In this document: positions 1 through 11,900 of the stretch, piece by piece
Position numbering within the stretch: the first letter of the stretch is position 1
How the letters are laid out: each line of letters starts with the position of its first letter
NCBI RefSeq assembly: GCF_046630445.1
Contig: NC_092333.1
Span: 6,878,501 to 6,942,500 of the forward strand
Reading direction: 5' to 3'
Length of the DNA: 64,000 nt
Origin: Rutidosis leptorrhynchoides
Taxonomy: Eukaryota; Streptophyta; Magnoliopsida; Asterales; Asteraceae
The notes under the pieces: model-generated
The model's database searches: none
Seen by the model: only the letters and a program-made list of their open reading frames with translations
What the model was told of the DNA's origin: nothing
Position numbers and translations under genes: made by a program

Positions 1-3000
1 CTTTTTCCACCTCCTCCATCACCTTCAGATTCAGCTTAAAATTTTGGGACGAAATTTTCTTTAACAGGTGGGTAATGTAACGACCCTGGTTTTTCCAACA
101 TTATTTTATTAATAATTATTATTATTAATACGTGTGATTAAACGAGTGTACGTTATTACATTTACTTGTTTCCATGATTGCCCGAACTTGACTTTAATTG
201 CCCAAAACGCCCTTGCGACACCCGGAACTTGCACGAATAATATTTTCAAGTATTATTTACATTCATAATTAATTTTATTAATTATTTTGATTAACTATAG
301 TTATTAGTTAATTACTTGGGCTTTAGATGGATTAATTTGTGAATTACTTGAACTTGGGCTTGTTAAATGTTATGGACTCATGATTGTGGACTTATAAGCC
401 CACCCTACACTTTAATGGACTTAATTAGCCCAACACTTATGTAAGTATCACTTTAGGAGTTACCTAGATGAAAAACATGGTAAGAAACTTATTTACCACT
501 TACTTGCACACTTACCCCACAAAGTTACCCTTTAACCATTCACCCTTAGTCAAAGAAGCATGCACATTGAGTGAGCAACTCCCTCCCCCATTGGTGGGAG
601 GTTCACGGCCAAGAGAGCATGGGGAGGGGGGTTTTTGGTTTCCAAGTTTGACTACATAATCACTTGCTTTCTCATTTCTCACACACACTTCAAACTTGCA
701 ACTAATTTCTCTCCTTTTACTCTCTAGTTCTTGTAAGTAACTTTGAGCAATTCCCTCTTCTTCCTCCTTGCTAAAACCGAACCAAAACACCCCTCTAATC
801 ATCATCATTTACTTGTTGTTACTTGTTCTTGTTCTTGTTACTTACTTATAGTTGTTTTGCTTACTAGTCCCTTGATAATACATACTAATTACTAAGGAGC
901 AAACTTTCTAGTTTGATTCTTTATTTATCTTGTGTTAACAAGAACATGCAAGAACAAAACTCTCTAGTTTATGTTCTACCTTTATTGTTTTGAAGGATAA
1001 AAGTTCATGTGTTGTGAGCATACTTGTGTTCATGAAGTAAACTTAAAAGTTTACTTTCTAAAGATCAAGACTTAGGCTTGAATCTTTAAAAGTATGAAAC
1101 CCGTGAACTTACTACTTGTGTAATTACTTTATTTTTCTCATTTGTTCATCTTTTAAAATCGTGATTTTGGTTGTGGATGGTCAAGTGTTACAAGTTAACT
1201 TTGATCTCGTTTCTCTTGAACTAAAGATTAACTTTAAAAAGGTTCAAGAACATAAAATTTACTTAACAACTTTAGACCAATCTAAAAACTATGTACTACC
1301 ACTTAAGATCTTGATTTATTTAGTTTATTTTCAAATTATAGTACAATGTTATTTTTACATTACATGCATGTGTTGAATCTATGACCTTGATGCAACTTTG
1401 GTTCATCAACCTTCATGCAACTCTAAAGTGAGTTGTGCTTCATATCATAGACTCACACAAGGGTTATGATGGTCAAATCTTGGTCAAGATGATGCTAACA
1501 CATCAACGAGTTGTGCACTTGAAGCTATATGCATCAAGGATGAGAACCGTGATGAGCATCAAGCACCAAACCACCGGAATCCATTTAAAACTTACTGTTT
1601 CTGTCCAACTTTCTGATCAGCTGAATTCGTAACAGACCAGTAGGTCTGGGCTGATCTAACCTTGATTTTTGGATAGGAATTTTCTATTAGATAACTTTTC
1701 ATATAAGACTCGTCTTCATACGAGTTACGGTTTAGAGTCTATGGCCCTCCGATCGTCACTAGGTCCATTTACTTTTCTGTTTCCTGTTTCTGTTTTCTGT
1801 TTACTGTTTTCTGAGTCAGACCCGAACACCTGGGCTACTGTAACTGTGATATTCAGTTAGATCTGTTCGAGTAGATAATTTTTCGTTTAGGACTCGTCTT
1901 AATACGAGTTACGGTTTAGGATTTATGGCCCTCCGATCGTCACTAGGTCCTTTAACGTTGTGCAGAAAATTCTGACCTACTCGCACTTAAACCGTCGCCA
2001 CGGTCAAAATAAGACGAGTTTGCTTCTGAGATTTTTACCACACTTAAGGGACTCATAGACGGAGCCATGGCCACTGGTCTCACCTTATTTCAGTAGGTAT
2101 AGAGACCGTGGTGACTGACCGAAGTCAGCCTTTGTTTTAAAACTTCTTTTATGAACAAAACATACCTATACTTTTCGTTTGATGATGATTGATGATGACC
2201 CTTATGACCTTATTTACATACTTATAAACCTTTTAAGACAAGCTACTGACTTAGTACTATTTGACTTAGGTTGAGGACTTTTGGACCGATTACTTGCACA
2301 CTTTCCCGACTCTACATTACTACTATTTTACCGCTACTTATCATTGTGAGTTATAGCTTTCCCTCTTTACTTTAACTTATTTTGGGAACTGAGAATACAT
2401 GCACATTTTATGTTTTACATAATAGGCACGAGTACTTAAACTTTATATATGTGTGGGTTATATAACGGCAGAAACATTCCCTTTAGCTCGGTAACGTTTA
2501 ATCATTGGTTTTTGAATCGTGAACGCGAATCTTAGATATGGATCCATAGGGTTTGACATCCCCACTCGGGCTAGTCGCGCTAGCATTTAACGAGTGTTTA
2601 ATACTTCGAGGTTATACGCACTTGCCAAGTGCACTTTCAGGGGGTACATAAACGTTAAGTTAGTTACCGGGTGCCCACGGTTAAGCATATACTTTTACAT
2701 ACTTTTGAAACGCTCGTTGTAGCACCGAAATCTCGTGGCCTACTTACATTACTGTTATACTTAAACTATAGCTCACCAACCTTTGTGTTGACCTTTTAAG
2801 CGTGTATTTCTCAGGTTCTTGAAGTCGCTTCCGCTATCATACTAGTCGTGCTGTAGAACCCGCTGCTTAGAGTTGTTATCGCATGACTACTTATCTTGCA
2901 TTCAAACTTATATACTTTTAGAACTATGTTATGTAACGACCTTTGTGGTCACGTACACTTATTTAATGCTTCTACTTAGTGAAGCTTACTTTTGGATTGT

Positions 3001-3137
3001 AAAACATTCGACGTATGTTATGACGTCACCTTTATTAATGAATGCAAACTCTGTTTTGAAAACGCATATAGTACTTAACCTTGTAATGATCCTGTTGATG
3101 ATGGTCCGTACGTGATGATTTAGTACGGGGCGTCACA
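1..3137 (+). mobile_element. 3' end of a Ty3/gypsy LTR retrotransposon with one LTR (76-3137)
   Basis: Bases 1-75 are the last internal bases of an element whose body lies off the left edge. They carry the box GGGACGAAATTTTCTTTAAC followed by a G-rich tract just before the LTR. The LTR starts TGTAACGACCC at 76 and ends GGGCGTCACA at 3137, so the ends form an imperfect inverted repeat of TG...CA type. It is about 3.06 kb, long for plants and in the range of Tekay-like chromoviruses; that lineage is an inference. Modules shared with other LTRs here lie at about 2388-2435 and 2772-2816. No pol is visible in the window and age cannot be judged without the other LTR. Confidence 0.75.
1682..1950 (+). 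repeat. Direct repeat of about 80 bp inside the first LTR
   Basis: Segments 1682-1766 and 1872-1950 are near-identical. Each contains ACTCGT-(6 nt)-ACGAGT, a perfect 6-bp inverted repeat, followed by ATGGCCCTCCGATCGTCACT. The same 'ATGG.CCTCCGAT' text recurs in the second LTR family near 17162, so this is a recurring LTR module. Function unknown; duplicated promoter or enhancer elements in U3 are a possible reading. Confidence 0.6.
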
Positions 3138-3392
3138 CCTCCTCTTTCTTTTCCATTTCATTTTCCTTTTTCTTTCAATACTTTCAAACTTTCTCTCATT
3201 TCTCCATTTCAAGAATCATCATCTAAATCCAAGCTAGCGGGTGTCTTGCAAAATAAATTACATATTTGGAATCCTTGCAACTTCCTCTTCGATTCTATAC
3301 CGATTTCATTATATTTGGGTAACTTTCTAAAATCACTAGATTTTGTGTTCTTGATGTTTTTAACTTATAAAGTTGTTAGTTAGTATCTATGG
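3138..3392 (+). mobile_element. LTR-B, left fragment (second LTR family)
   Basis: A pyrimidine-rich leader-like stretch that continues across the LARD insertion at 16461. The 5-bp target duplication TATGG lies at 3388-3392 and again at 16461-16465, which shows the two pieces were once contiguous. Its own 5' part would lie left of the element ending at 3137. No gene is visible. Confidence 0.55.
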
Positions 3393-5971
3393 TGTGATGA
3401 CCCGGAAATTTCTGATCAAATTTAAACTTTAATCTTTATATGATTCCGCTACGATAAGCAAAATCTGTAATGTTGAGTTTCAAAAAGTTTGAAACTATAG
3501 TCATATATTCAATTACCCTTTGACTAATCCCGACGATTCACGAACAAATTATTTGTAAATAAATATGTACAGGTGTATACATACATAAATGTAAATAAAT
3601 ATAATAATTGGAAATAATAATATTTAATCAATTGAATTAAGAATTATTTTTATTAAGTATTGACATCAAGTATTATTATTATTAGTATTATATATATATA
3701 TATCATATAATTAATAACATGTAATGTTAATATCTGATATAGTAAATTTAATTATAATTGTTATAGTAATAATATTATTACTTTCATTCAATATTAACAT
3801 CTACAATAGTATCATTAATATTATTATGAAAATGGATGTAAATATAAATTGTTATACTATTATTACTAATATTATTGTAATTAGTATTATTATTAGTATC
3901 ATTAATAACAGTAGTATTATCATCATTATTATCAACCCTATTTCAATTTAATATGGTTATCATTAATAATATTATTATTATCATAATTAGTTGTAAGAAT
4001 TATAATTTTAATTATTACTACAATTAGTATTATTATTTTAGTTATCATTATCATTATCATTAGAAATCTTTATTTTTATCATTATTATTATTATTAATAT
4101 TAATATTATTATTTTTATTTAGATTATTATTAATATAGTTATAATTATTAATTATTAATTATTATTAAAAAGAGGATAAGATCATACGTACGAATTCAAT
4201 TATAAATTTCAACTGCTTATGTGATTTCTTCTTTTTCTGTGGATGATTGAAATAGCTATCGAGCTGTAGATTAATTTATTTATGTCTCTAATCTGAATCA
4301 AGAAATCGAATATCAATTTATAATACAAACAAAATCTGTTAGCTGTTGTTTTCTCCTTTTTATATTTTCTAATATTTCTGTACTGGAAGAAGGATTCTTG
4401 TCGATTGTAATTGTGATAAAGTCTGACTAAATTCGTTGTTAAATGATACAAAACAATTACATTACCAATAAACAATTACAATTACCCTTCTCTTGCTCTT
4501 TTCTCTTCGTTGATCACATCACCCTTTATCCCATTGCCATCGACAACCAAGAACAATCTGCTACTATTCGAACACTATGAACCACCTAAACCCGTTGTGT
4601 TTTCTTCGTTGATCGAACAAAACAAAAACGAAACCATCTGCTCTCTCTCTCTTCTCTCTTCTCTCTCCTTTTTCTTTCTTGCTTCCTTCGTAAACATCAA
4701 CCTAATGCACCATTGTAATCCCGCCTGTTTACTACGACTGTTCAAATAACACAACCTTCGAAACCCAAATAAACACCACGAAAAAAAAAATATATTGTCT
4801 TCTGTCTTCCTTCTCGGTCCAAGCACCACCGTTGCTACAAATCAGACAATCACCACCATACGAACTATTTTTCTGTTTCATCTGCCCTGCTGCTACGTTC
4901 GTTCCTATTTCTTTTCGATGAACAAGGAAACTGTGAACAACCACCTGCAAATCCTACTCGTTCTTACTGCAGTAGTACTTCTGTTTCGTTCTAAATCATC
5001 AACCTCCTGTTACTATCCATTTTCTGGTTCTATTATTTTAAGCAACGAAGAAGACAACAATGGAGGGATGATGATAATGAATTAATAGTGATGTGAATTT
5101 GTTTGACCTTGTCAATTACACCACCACTCGTGACCATGCAACTGCTTATGTCATCTGTTTTTATCCGAAACTCACCCAAGAATAACTTGTAACTTATTAC
5201 TGTTAAAATACGTCAACAACTCAACATCACCATTACCTCTGACCCCCTATTGTAGCCAAGAACCACAACCCGACATCTACTACATCACCTTCCCTTTTAT
5301 ACAAACTAAAATATTAAAGAGCATTGATGGAATCCTCCACTAATGGAATTATAGCTGGCATGGTCCATATAAAGAAAAAGAAAGGTGTTGTGAGCTGTTT
5401 TACAAGTGGAACAAAAGGGACTAGTTTGGCCGACAAATGGTTAAAGCATCGAATTGTTTATTGAGAATAAACTCCAATCTATCGTGTGCCTTTTTCTTCC
5501 TTTTGTTGTTGTCGACACACGATAAAGCAAACAACCCCACTTGTTGATTTATGATTATTAAAGAGGATGAGGAACCTGTCTATTCTTTTCCTGATCGAAC
5601 AAAACAAGACACCATCATTTTTTTCTTACTCGATCAAGACAGCCTGCAAGATCATCTACTTCATTATCATCGTCATTAAGTTTAGGTAATGGGAGTAGGG
5701 GTCAGTTCAACAACTGCTATTCAATGTTTCGGTTTCTGCAATTTTTAATGATGAAGATGAACAGGAGCCTCGTTAATTAACCTGCTACAACCTACATCCG
5801 ATTTTGGTTTAAATTGAGATTTTATAATATAAAGTGTTGGGCCGTAATTCATGATGGACCGAGATCAAATATTCATTTAGGTTGGGCTACGTTGATAATA
5901 TTCAAGAAAAATGAAACTGATTAATACGAGATGTATACATATACTATCTGGTTTAAATCAGAAAAACAGGA

Positions 5972-6052
5972 TACAGCAGAATGGTTGAGTGTGTTGAGGA
6001 GTGAGCGAGAGGTCTCGGGTTCGATTCCTGCTGGTGGCATATATTTTTTTTA
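5972..6052 (+). promoter_or_regulatory. tRNA-like Pol III promoter module in the 5' LTR
   Basis: An A-box-like TGGTTGAGTGTG starts at 5982, a B box GGTTCGATTCC lies at 6018-6028, and a run of eight Ts begins at 6044. The 36-bp spacing from A box to B box is tRNA-like, and the B box sits in a T-arm-like stem. It is not a convincing functional tRNA: no full acceptor stem was found. It could be a tRNA or SINE head captured by an ancestral LTR. Confidence 0.55.
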
Positions 6053-6076
6053 AGACCTTTTATTGAGGTAGTAACC

Positions 6077-6545
6077 TTATTATTATCATTATTTTTATTA
6101 ATACTATTGTTATCATTTTTTTTTATTATTATTATATCTATTATTGTTATTATTGATTATTGTTATTAGTACTAAATATTATTATTGTTATTATTATAAT
6201 TATCATTAAGTATTAGTTATCATTTATCATTATTATTATTACAATTATTGTTATAACTAAAAATATTGTTATTACTACTAATATTATATTTATTAACTAC
6301 TAATAGATGTATTATTATTATCATTATTTTTATTAATACTATTGTTATCATTTTTTTTATTATTATATCTATTATTGTTATTATTGATTATTGTTATTAG
6401 TACTAAATATTATTATTGTTATTATTATAATTATCATTAAGTATTAGTTATCATTTATCATTATTATTATTACAATTATTGTTATAACTAAAAATATTGT
6501 TATTACTACTAATATTATTATATTTATTAACTACTAATAGATGTA
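6077..6545 (+). repeat. Tandem duplication of about 235 bp in the LTR
   Basis: Unit one runs about 6077-6311 and unit two about 6312-6545. Both start in TTATTATTATCATT and end in CTACTAATAGATG. The 3' LTR has the same two units at about 14586-15055, so the duplication predates this insertion. Confidence 0.75.
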
Positions 6546-7953
6546 TTATTATTATGATCATTATGTTAACATAACTACTATGACTAATATTATTATCACT
6601 TTGACTAAATAACGTCATTTAGTACTATTAGCGATATTATGAGTATTATTAATATTAATGTAAGTACTATTATGATTAGAATTATTATTATTGTTATTAA
6701 GAAAATAATACAAACCATTACAATCATCATTAATATTAGTATTAATATCAATATTATTATTTTTATCAAAAAAACTATTAATATTATCATTATTATGAGA
6801 TTATTATTAAAACTATCATTAACAGTAAAGATTTATATCTTTATAGTTATTATTATACCATTATATTTGTCACTAAGAATATTAACATTATTTATATAAA
6901 TACTTAATTATAACAAAACAAGGAATTTTAGATATAATACTAACCATACATATATTTATATATATACAAATTAAATAAATAATATATAAGGATAAAGTAT
7001 ATGAAATTGTTCGAGTATGGTTATATGTATTAATGAATATACAAATGATATAGGTTCGTGAATCCGAGGCCAACCCTGCATTGTTCAATGTCGTCATATG
7101 TATTTTTACTACAAAATACAATGTGTGAGTTTCATTTGCCTTTTTACCCTTTTATATTTTTGGGCTGAGAATACATGCGCAACTTTTATAACTGTTTTAC
7201 GGAATAGACACAAGTACTTAAAATTACATTCTATGGTTGGATTATTAAACCGAATATCGCCCTTTTTAGTCTGGTAATCTAAGAATTAGGGAACAGACAC
7301 CCTAATTGACGCGAACTCTAAAGATAGATCTATCGGGCCCAACAAGCCCCATCCAAAGTACCGGATGCTTTAGTACTTCAAAATTTATATCATGTCCGAA
7401 GGAGGATCCCGGAATGATGGGGATATTCTTATATGCATATTGTGAATGTCGGTTACCAGGTGTTCAATCCATATGAATGATATTTTTGTCTCTATGCATG
7501 GGACGTATGTTTATGAGAAATGGAAATATGAAATCTTGTGGTCTATTAAAATTATGAAATGATTATTTATGTTAAACTAATGAATTCACCAACCTTTTGG
7601 TTGACACTTTAAAGCATGTTTATTCTCAGGTATGAAAGAAGTCTTCCGCTGTGCAATTCCTCATTTTAAAGATATTACTTGGAGTCATTCATGACATATT
7701 TCAAAAGACGTTGCATTCGAGTCGTTGAGTTCATCAAGATTATTATTAAGTCAATTATAGTTAGATATATTATAAAATGATATGCATGCCGTCAACTTTC
7801 GATGTAATGGAAGATTGTCTTTTCAAAAACGAATGCAACGTTTGTAAAATGTATCATATAGAGGTCAAATACCTCGCGATGAAATCAACTGTTGTGAATC
7901 GTTTATAATCGATATGGACTTCGTCCGGATGGATTAGGACGGGTCATGAAAGT

Positions 7954-7965
7954 TGGTATCAGAGC
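7954..7965 (+). promoter_or_regulatory. Primer binding site, initiator-Met tRNA
   Basis: TGGTATCAGAGC, complementary to the 3' end of plant initiator-Met tRNA, lies two bases after the 5' LTR end. This is the standard minus-strand primer site of most plant Ty3/gypsy and Ty1/copia elements. Confidence 0.9.
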
Positions 7966-8360
7966 GGTGGTCTTAGCGAACCAGGTCTTGCATTAGTGTG
8001 TCTAATTGATAGTTGTTTAGATGCATTAGTGAGTCTGGACTTCGACCGTGTCTGCATGTCAAAAGTTTTGCTTATCATTTCATGTCAAAAATTATCTGCT
8101 TAACATTCTTAGGGAATCACTTGTTTATCATTCTTAATCTAGACATATCTTACTGCCTGGATTGCATGATTAGTGTACACACAAAAATTCATATCTTAGC
8201 GTATCTATTACTGTAGACTTTGCCTGACAGCTTCCGTAGATTCCTCCGTAACTTATGGGATTTTAGTATTATATATGCATATGTAATTATGTATTACAGG
8301 GTACTAATCTACATCCTATAATCTATTTCTTAACGAAAATCCTTCATCTGATCGTACGAG

Positions 8361-8970
8361 ATGAATCCCTCAACTAGTTCGAGTCCCTCAGATTTCGATA
8401 GCAATTCCGATAGTTATTCCGACAGCTATTATGATATGGATTTCCACTCGAGCTCCAAAAACAGTGTAACCGGAATGAATCAACCAATTAGCCATTATTT
8501 ATTCTGGATGAATTGGAGACGGGTTCGTAGTCGACTTAATCAATGGAGACGCGAAGAAGGCGATCTTTTCCACCAACCAAATTTCCCTCTTGGTGAATAA
8601 CCTGATGCACTTACCGGCGAACCTATCCGAAACACCATATTCACCCTCAGTTCCAGAATAGCTCGAAACGATTACGTAATATCTACAATTCTAGATCTTA
8701 TTTATCCGCTCATCCGAACCGACAATCACCCCGGTGTAATAGAAGAAGTCAACGAGCTTCGCGCTCGGGTAGTGGCTTTGGAGAATATGGTGCAAATGTT
8801 ACAAACACCAGCAGCAGCACCAGCAGCATAACCAGTATCACCACCACCAACGCCAACAGTACCATTACCACCACCAACAACAACCGCATCGCAAACCTCA
8901 ACTTCACAATCTGTCACACGAACATCAACGTCATACGCACCAGAGATACCAAGGAGTACCAACAACAATG
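8361..8970 (+). pseudogene. Fossil gag-leader-like coding trace in the LARD-like element
   Basis: Starts about 400 bp after the primer site with a Ser/Asp-rich stretch (MNPSTSSSPSDFDSNSD), followed by a Trp/Arg-rich part and then a stretch rich in Pro, Thr and Ala. Position and composition suggest the N-terminal part of a gag protein left from an autonomous ancestor. No capsid, zinc knuckle or enzyme motif is visible. It is broken, with more than one lesion. The assignment to gag is an inference from position. Confidence 0.4.
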
Positions 8971-11870
8971 AACGATGAAGTATTAATTCATAACTTCATT
9001 GAAGAAATATTCTGCGAAGAATATGTGGTTTCTAAAAGTTTTAGAGATTACTTATTCTAGCTCAAACCGAAAAGCAAATGAGATTAATATCATGTAACTC
9101 ATTAAATCCATGATTACATCTGAAGAAAATATATATGTATATATGTTTTCATAAAGATTGTAATTAAAATTCTTTTGTACAAACTGTTAATGATGAAAAT
9201 ATTTTAACGGGTAGGTAATACCCGAAGAATATTTAAGATTTCACATTAATAAGTTACACTGTACACTCTTCGAATCTGATTCAACGGTCATTTACTATCC
9301 TACTTACATCCACAGATATACGTATTCGTTCACCGCAGTATAACCATTTCCTTTCAATTTCATACTTGGATTTTGATCTATCAGAATCCAACATGTGGCA
9401 TAATGAAGAAAACATTGGACAAAATAAAATTTGTTAGAAACGGACAATTTAACTATGAGGAATTTTGTTAAGAATTCACGCTAACAAAATCCTAGCTAAC
9501 TGTTCCTAGCTAACTGTTAATCCCGTATTACATTTTATTTTATCGCAATTTAATTCTCGCAATTTTATTTATCGTCATTTAATTTCTGTTATTTACTTTA
9601 CGCACTTTATTTATCGTCATTTATTTTCTGTTATCTATTTTACGCACTTTAAATATCGGGACATGTATACAAGGTTTTGACATATCATATCGACGCATCT
9701 ATATATATTATTTGGAATAACCATAGACACTCTATATGCAGTAATGCCGGAGTTAGCTATACAGGGCTGAGGTTGATTCTACAATAATATATATAGTTTG
9801 AGTTGTGATCGAGTCTGAGACGAATACGGGTCACGACACCTATTAATTAATTCGAATATTATATACTCCGTATTAAACTATATAAAAATTATTGAACTGT
9901 TACTGTGGACTATCGACTGTGGACTAATAGCATTGGACAATTAAAATGAATTAAAATATTGATTATAACATATGAAACTAAACATTTCTTCAAGTTTGCC
10001 ACTTGATTTCATCTTAAACCTCATTTGTATTTTGACAATTACAATCTGCGTTCAAACCTGTCATAATTCCTGAAAACACCTCAATCGAGAGGATGAACCA
10101 ACCGCACTTCATCTACAGAAGAAAAGAATTATGCATATAGTTATGCACCTGAAAAATACTCTGAATCTGATTAAACGTTTAATACATATCTGTGCTAGCT
10201 CCTTTGGCGTTGTTATTACCGAAGATAACCTTACAATCCCTTTCCAAAGTAGCCAATTTTGTCACAGCTTCAGCAAGTCAACTTCGACTTTTCACTCGGA
10301 ACAACCTTATCATCAACTTGATATATATGCCTACTCTTTTATTGTTACCAGGGAACCTTTTATATTCTACCATATTACCATCAGCGTTTAATCGTCTAAA
10401 AACAAAAGTCTCATGAAACCACCTCGAATTGATAACCAATGATTCAGATATCATATCATAGCATTAAATGAAGAGGAAACAGAAAAATTGTAGATGGTCT
10501 AAACGGCCAAAAGTTTGATGATAAAGAAGGGAGTGTTAGGAACGCTCGATAGAAAAATTTGGTACTAAAAAAAACAGATTGAGCAAACCATGAAGGAGAC
10601 CAAGGACAAATACAAGGACCATACCATATATTCAAAGAATCCAAGTAATTCTGGATTCGATGAAACCTTCAACGAATATCTTGCTCCGAGGTCATGTTAA
10701 AATCTGGCGGCAAATTTTTTCTTCATCAACCTCCGAACTTAGAAATTCCAAAATATCATCATAAATATCTTCGATATTTCTGAAGATATTTTCATAGCTA
10801 TTCTTATCTGAAATTATTTATCTCGCCGTAATATCTGCAACATAAAAGAAACTGTGTTAGTTTCTAAATTCTGAAAAATTCGAATATGAATGTTTTTGAA
10901 GTAGTGTTGGAAACTGAAACATGAGTTGGTATAATATAATGACACTTGATCAACGTGATTATATTACAGTAATTCATGCTGAGTTTCTAATGAAACATGA
11001 TGATTCTCAGTACCATCATCATGTGCCATTTACACGACTCTTACATTCTACCCAATCGCTAAACATAATAAGAATGTATTTTATTGATAGTTCTATCTTT
11101 TCAGATATTCTGGAAATTTTCCAAATCAAGATCGTGCCATTACTACTTCTTTCTGAGAACATTAACTATATTCATTTCAAAATCTATACGAATTCTGGAC
11201 CATTATTCGCTTGACTGGAAGTCGGGAAGAAGAGACAAAAGTATGGAACCCTTGAATATAAAAGAAAATATAAAGCTCGACAACAACTTATAAATTACAA
11301 ACCGTGCATATCAATACGTATTGCCACGTAAAGGCACGGGAAAATTAATAACATTATAACCCCAAGATAATAGTAGAAGTAAATAAAATCCTCCGGTGGT
11401 AGATAAAAGAGAAGAATGACAGATATGAAGGTTAGAAGTATATCAAGGATCAAAATGGGATGGAGCATAATGATGAATACTTTAAAGTATGAATTGAGGA
11501 GAAAGAATAGAAGGTGTGAGTTGTAAGGAAACGAAGGGGGTGGATTTATATTAAAATGTCTGACAGATCAATCAAAACAGATGATCACATTTAAAGCGGA
11601 TCATAATTCCCTTGATTATCGAAGAATCAAATTCTTATTACGAAGATTTTATCCAAATCTCTTGAATTTGGAAATCAATCATATCTACGTCAAAAGATAT
11701 GACGAATCTATACCTACTCATTTCACTCTTTAGTGATAGCTTCACTCGTACTCATCACAAAATCAAATAGTTTTGTCCATATTATTCAATGATGATAAAA
11801 CTCTATTTATCAACTCATATTTATCATGAAAACATTCTTATTTTTATCCATGACGACCTCTATCAAATTT
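8971..11870 (+). other. Noncoding core of the LARD-like element
   Basis: About 2.9 kb without any recognisable protein domain on either strand. The last 700-900 bp match the internal end of the reverse element at the right edge of the window (63079-64000), so the core is conserved within the family although noncoding. It also holds an internal copy of the primer-tract sequence at 9203-9217. Confidence 0.7.
9203..9217 (+). promoter_or_regulatory. Internal copy of the 3' primer-tract sequence
   Basis: TTTAACGGGTAGGTA here is identical over 15 bases to the sequence just before the 3' LTR (11885-11899). A central second-strand primer tract is known in some retroelements; whether this one works that way is inference. 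Confidence 0.35.
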
Positions 11871-11900
11871 CGGGACGAAATTTCTTTAACGGGTAGGTAC
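11871..11900 (+). promoter_or_regulatory. Primer-tract box before the 3' LTR
   Basis: CGGGACGAAATTTCTTTAAC followed by GGGTAGGTAC ends exactly where the 3' LTR begins. The same box with small changes precedes the LTR at 76 and, in reverse, the LTR ending at 63078. It is less purine-pure than usual plant polypurine tracts but conserved in position. Confidence 0.7.

Larger units (their letters stand above)
3393..7951 (+). repeat. 5' LTR of the LARD-like element
   Basis: Begins TGTGATGACCCG and ends CGGGTCATGAAA, an inverted repeat with two mismatches. The order inside is: AT-rich trinucleotide block (about 3600-4160), less AT-rich block (4200-5960), tRNA-like module (5982-6051), a second trinucleotide block with an internal tandem duplication (6077-6545), and the conserved LTR modules (about 7050-7640). 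The open frames here are by-products of ATT-type repeats and carry no domain. Confidence 0.85.

Noticed and set aside
3724-3951. Open frames rich in Ile and Asn (also 6605-6899, 12230-12457, 15114-15408, 18653-18974, 24403-24594)
   Set aside because: They arise from ATT/TAA-type trinucleotide repeats, are open on both strands and carry no domain.
4510-5085. ORFs of 79-96 residues repeated at 13016-13595 and apparently conserved
   Set aside because: The two places are the 5' and 3' LTR of one young element, so identity reflects recent insertion, not coding selection; composition is low-complexity.
5972-6052. A genuine tRNA gene
   Set aside because: A and B boxes and a terminator are present, but no full cloverleaf with a 7-bp acceptor stem could be drawn in any of the five copies.
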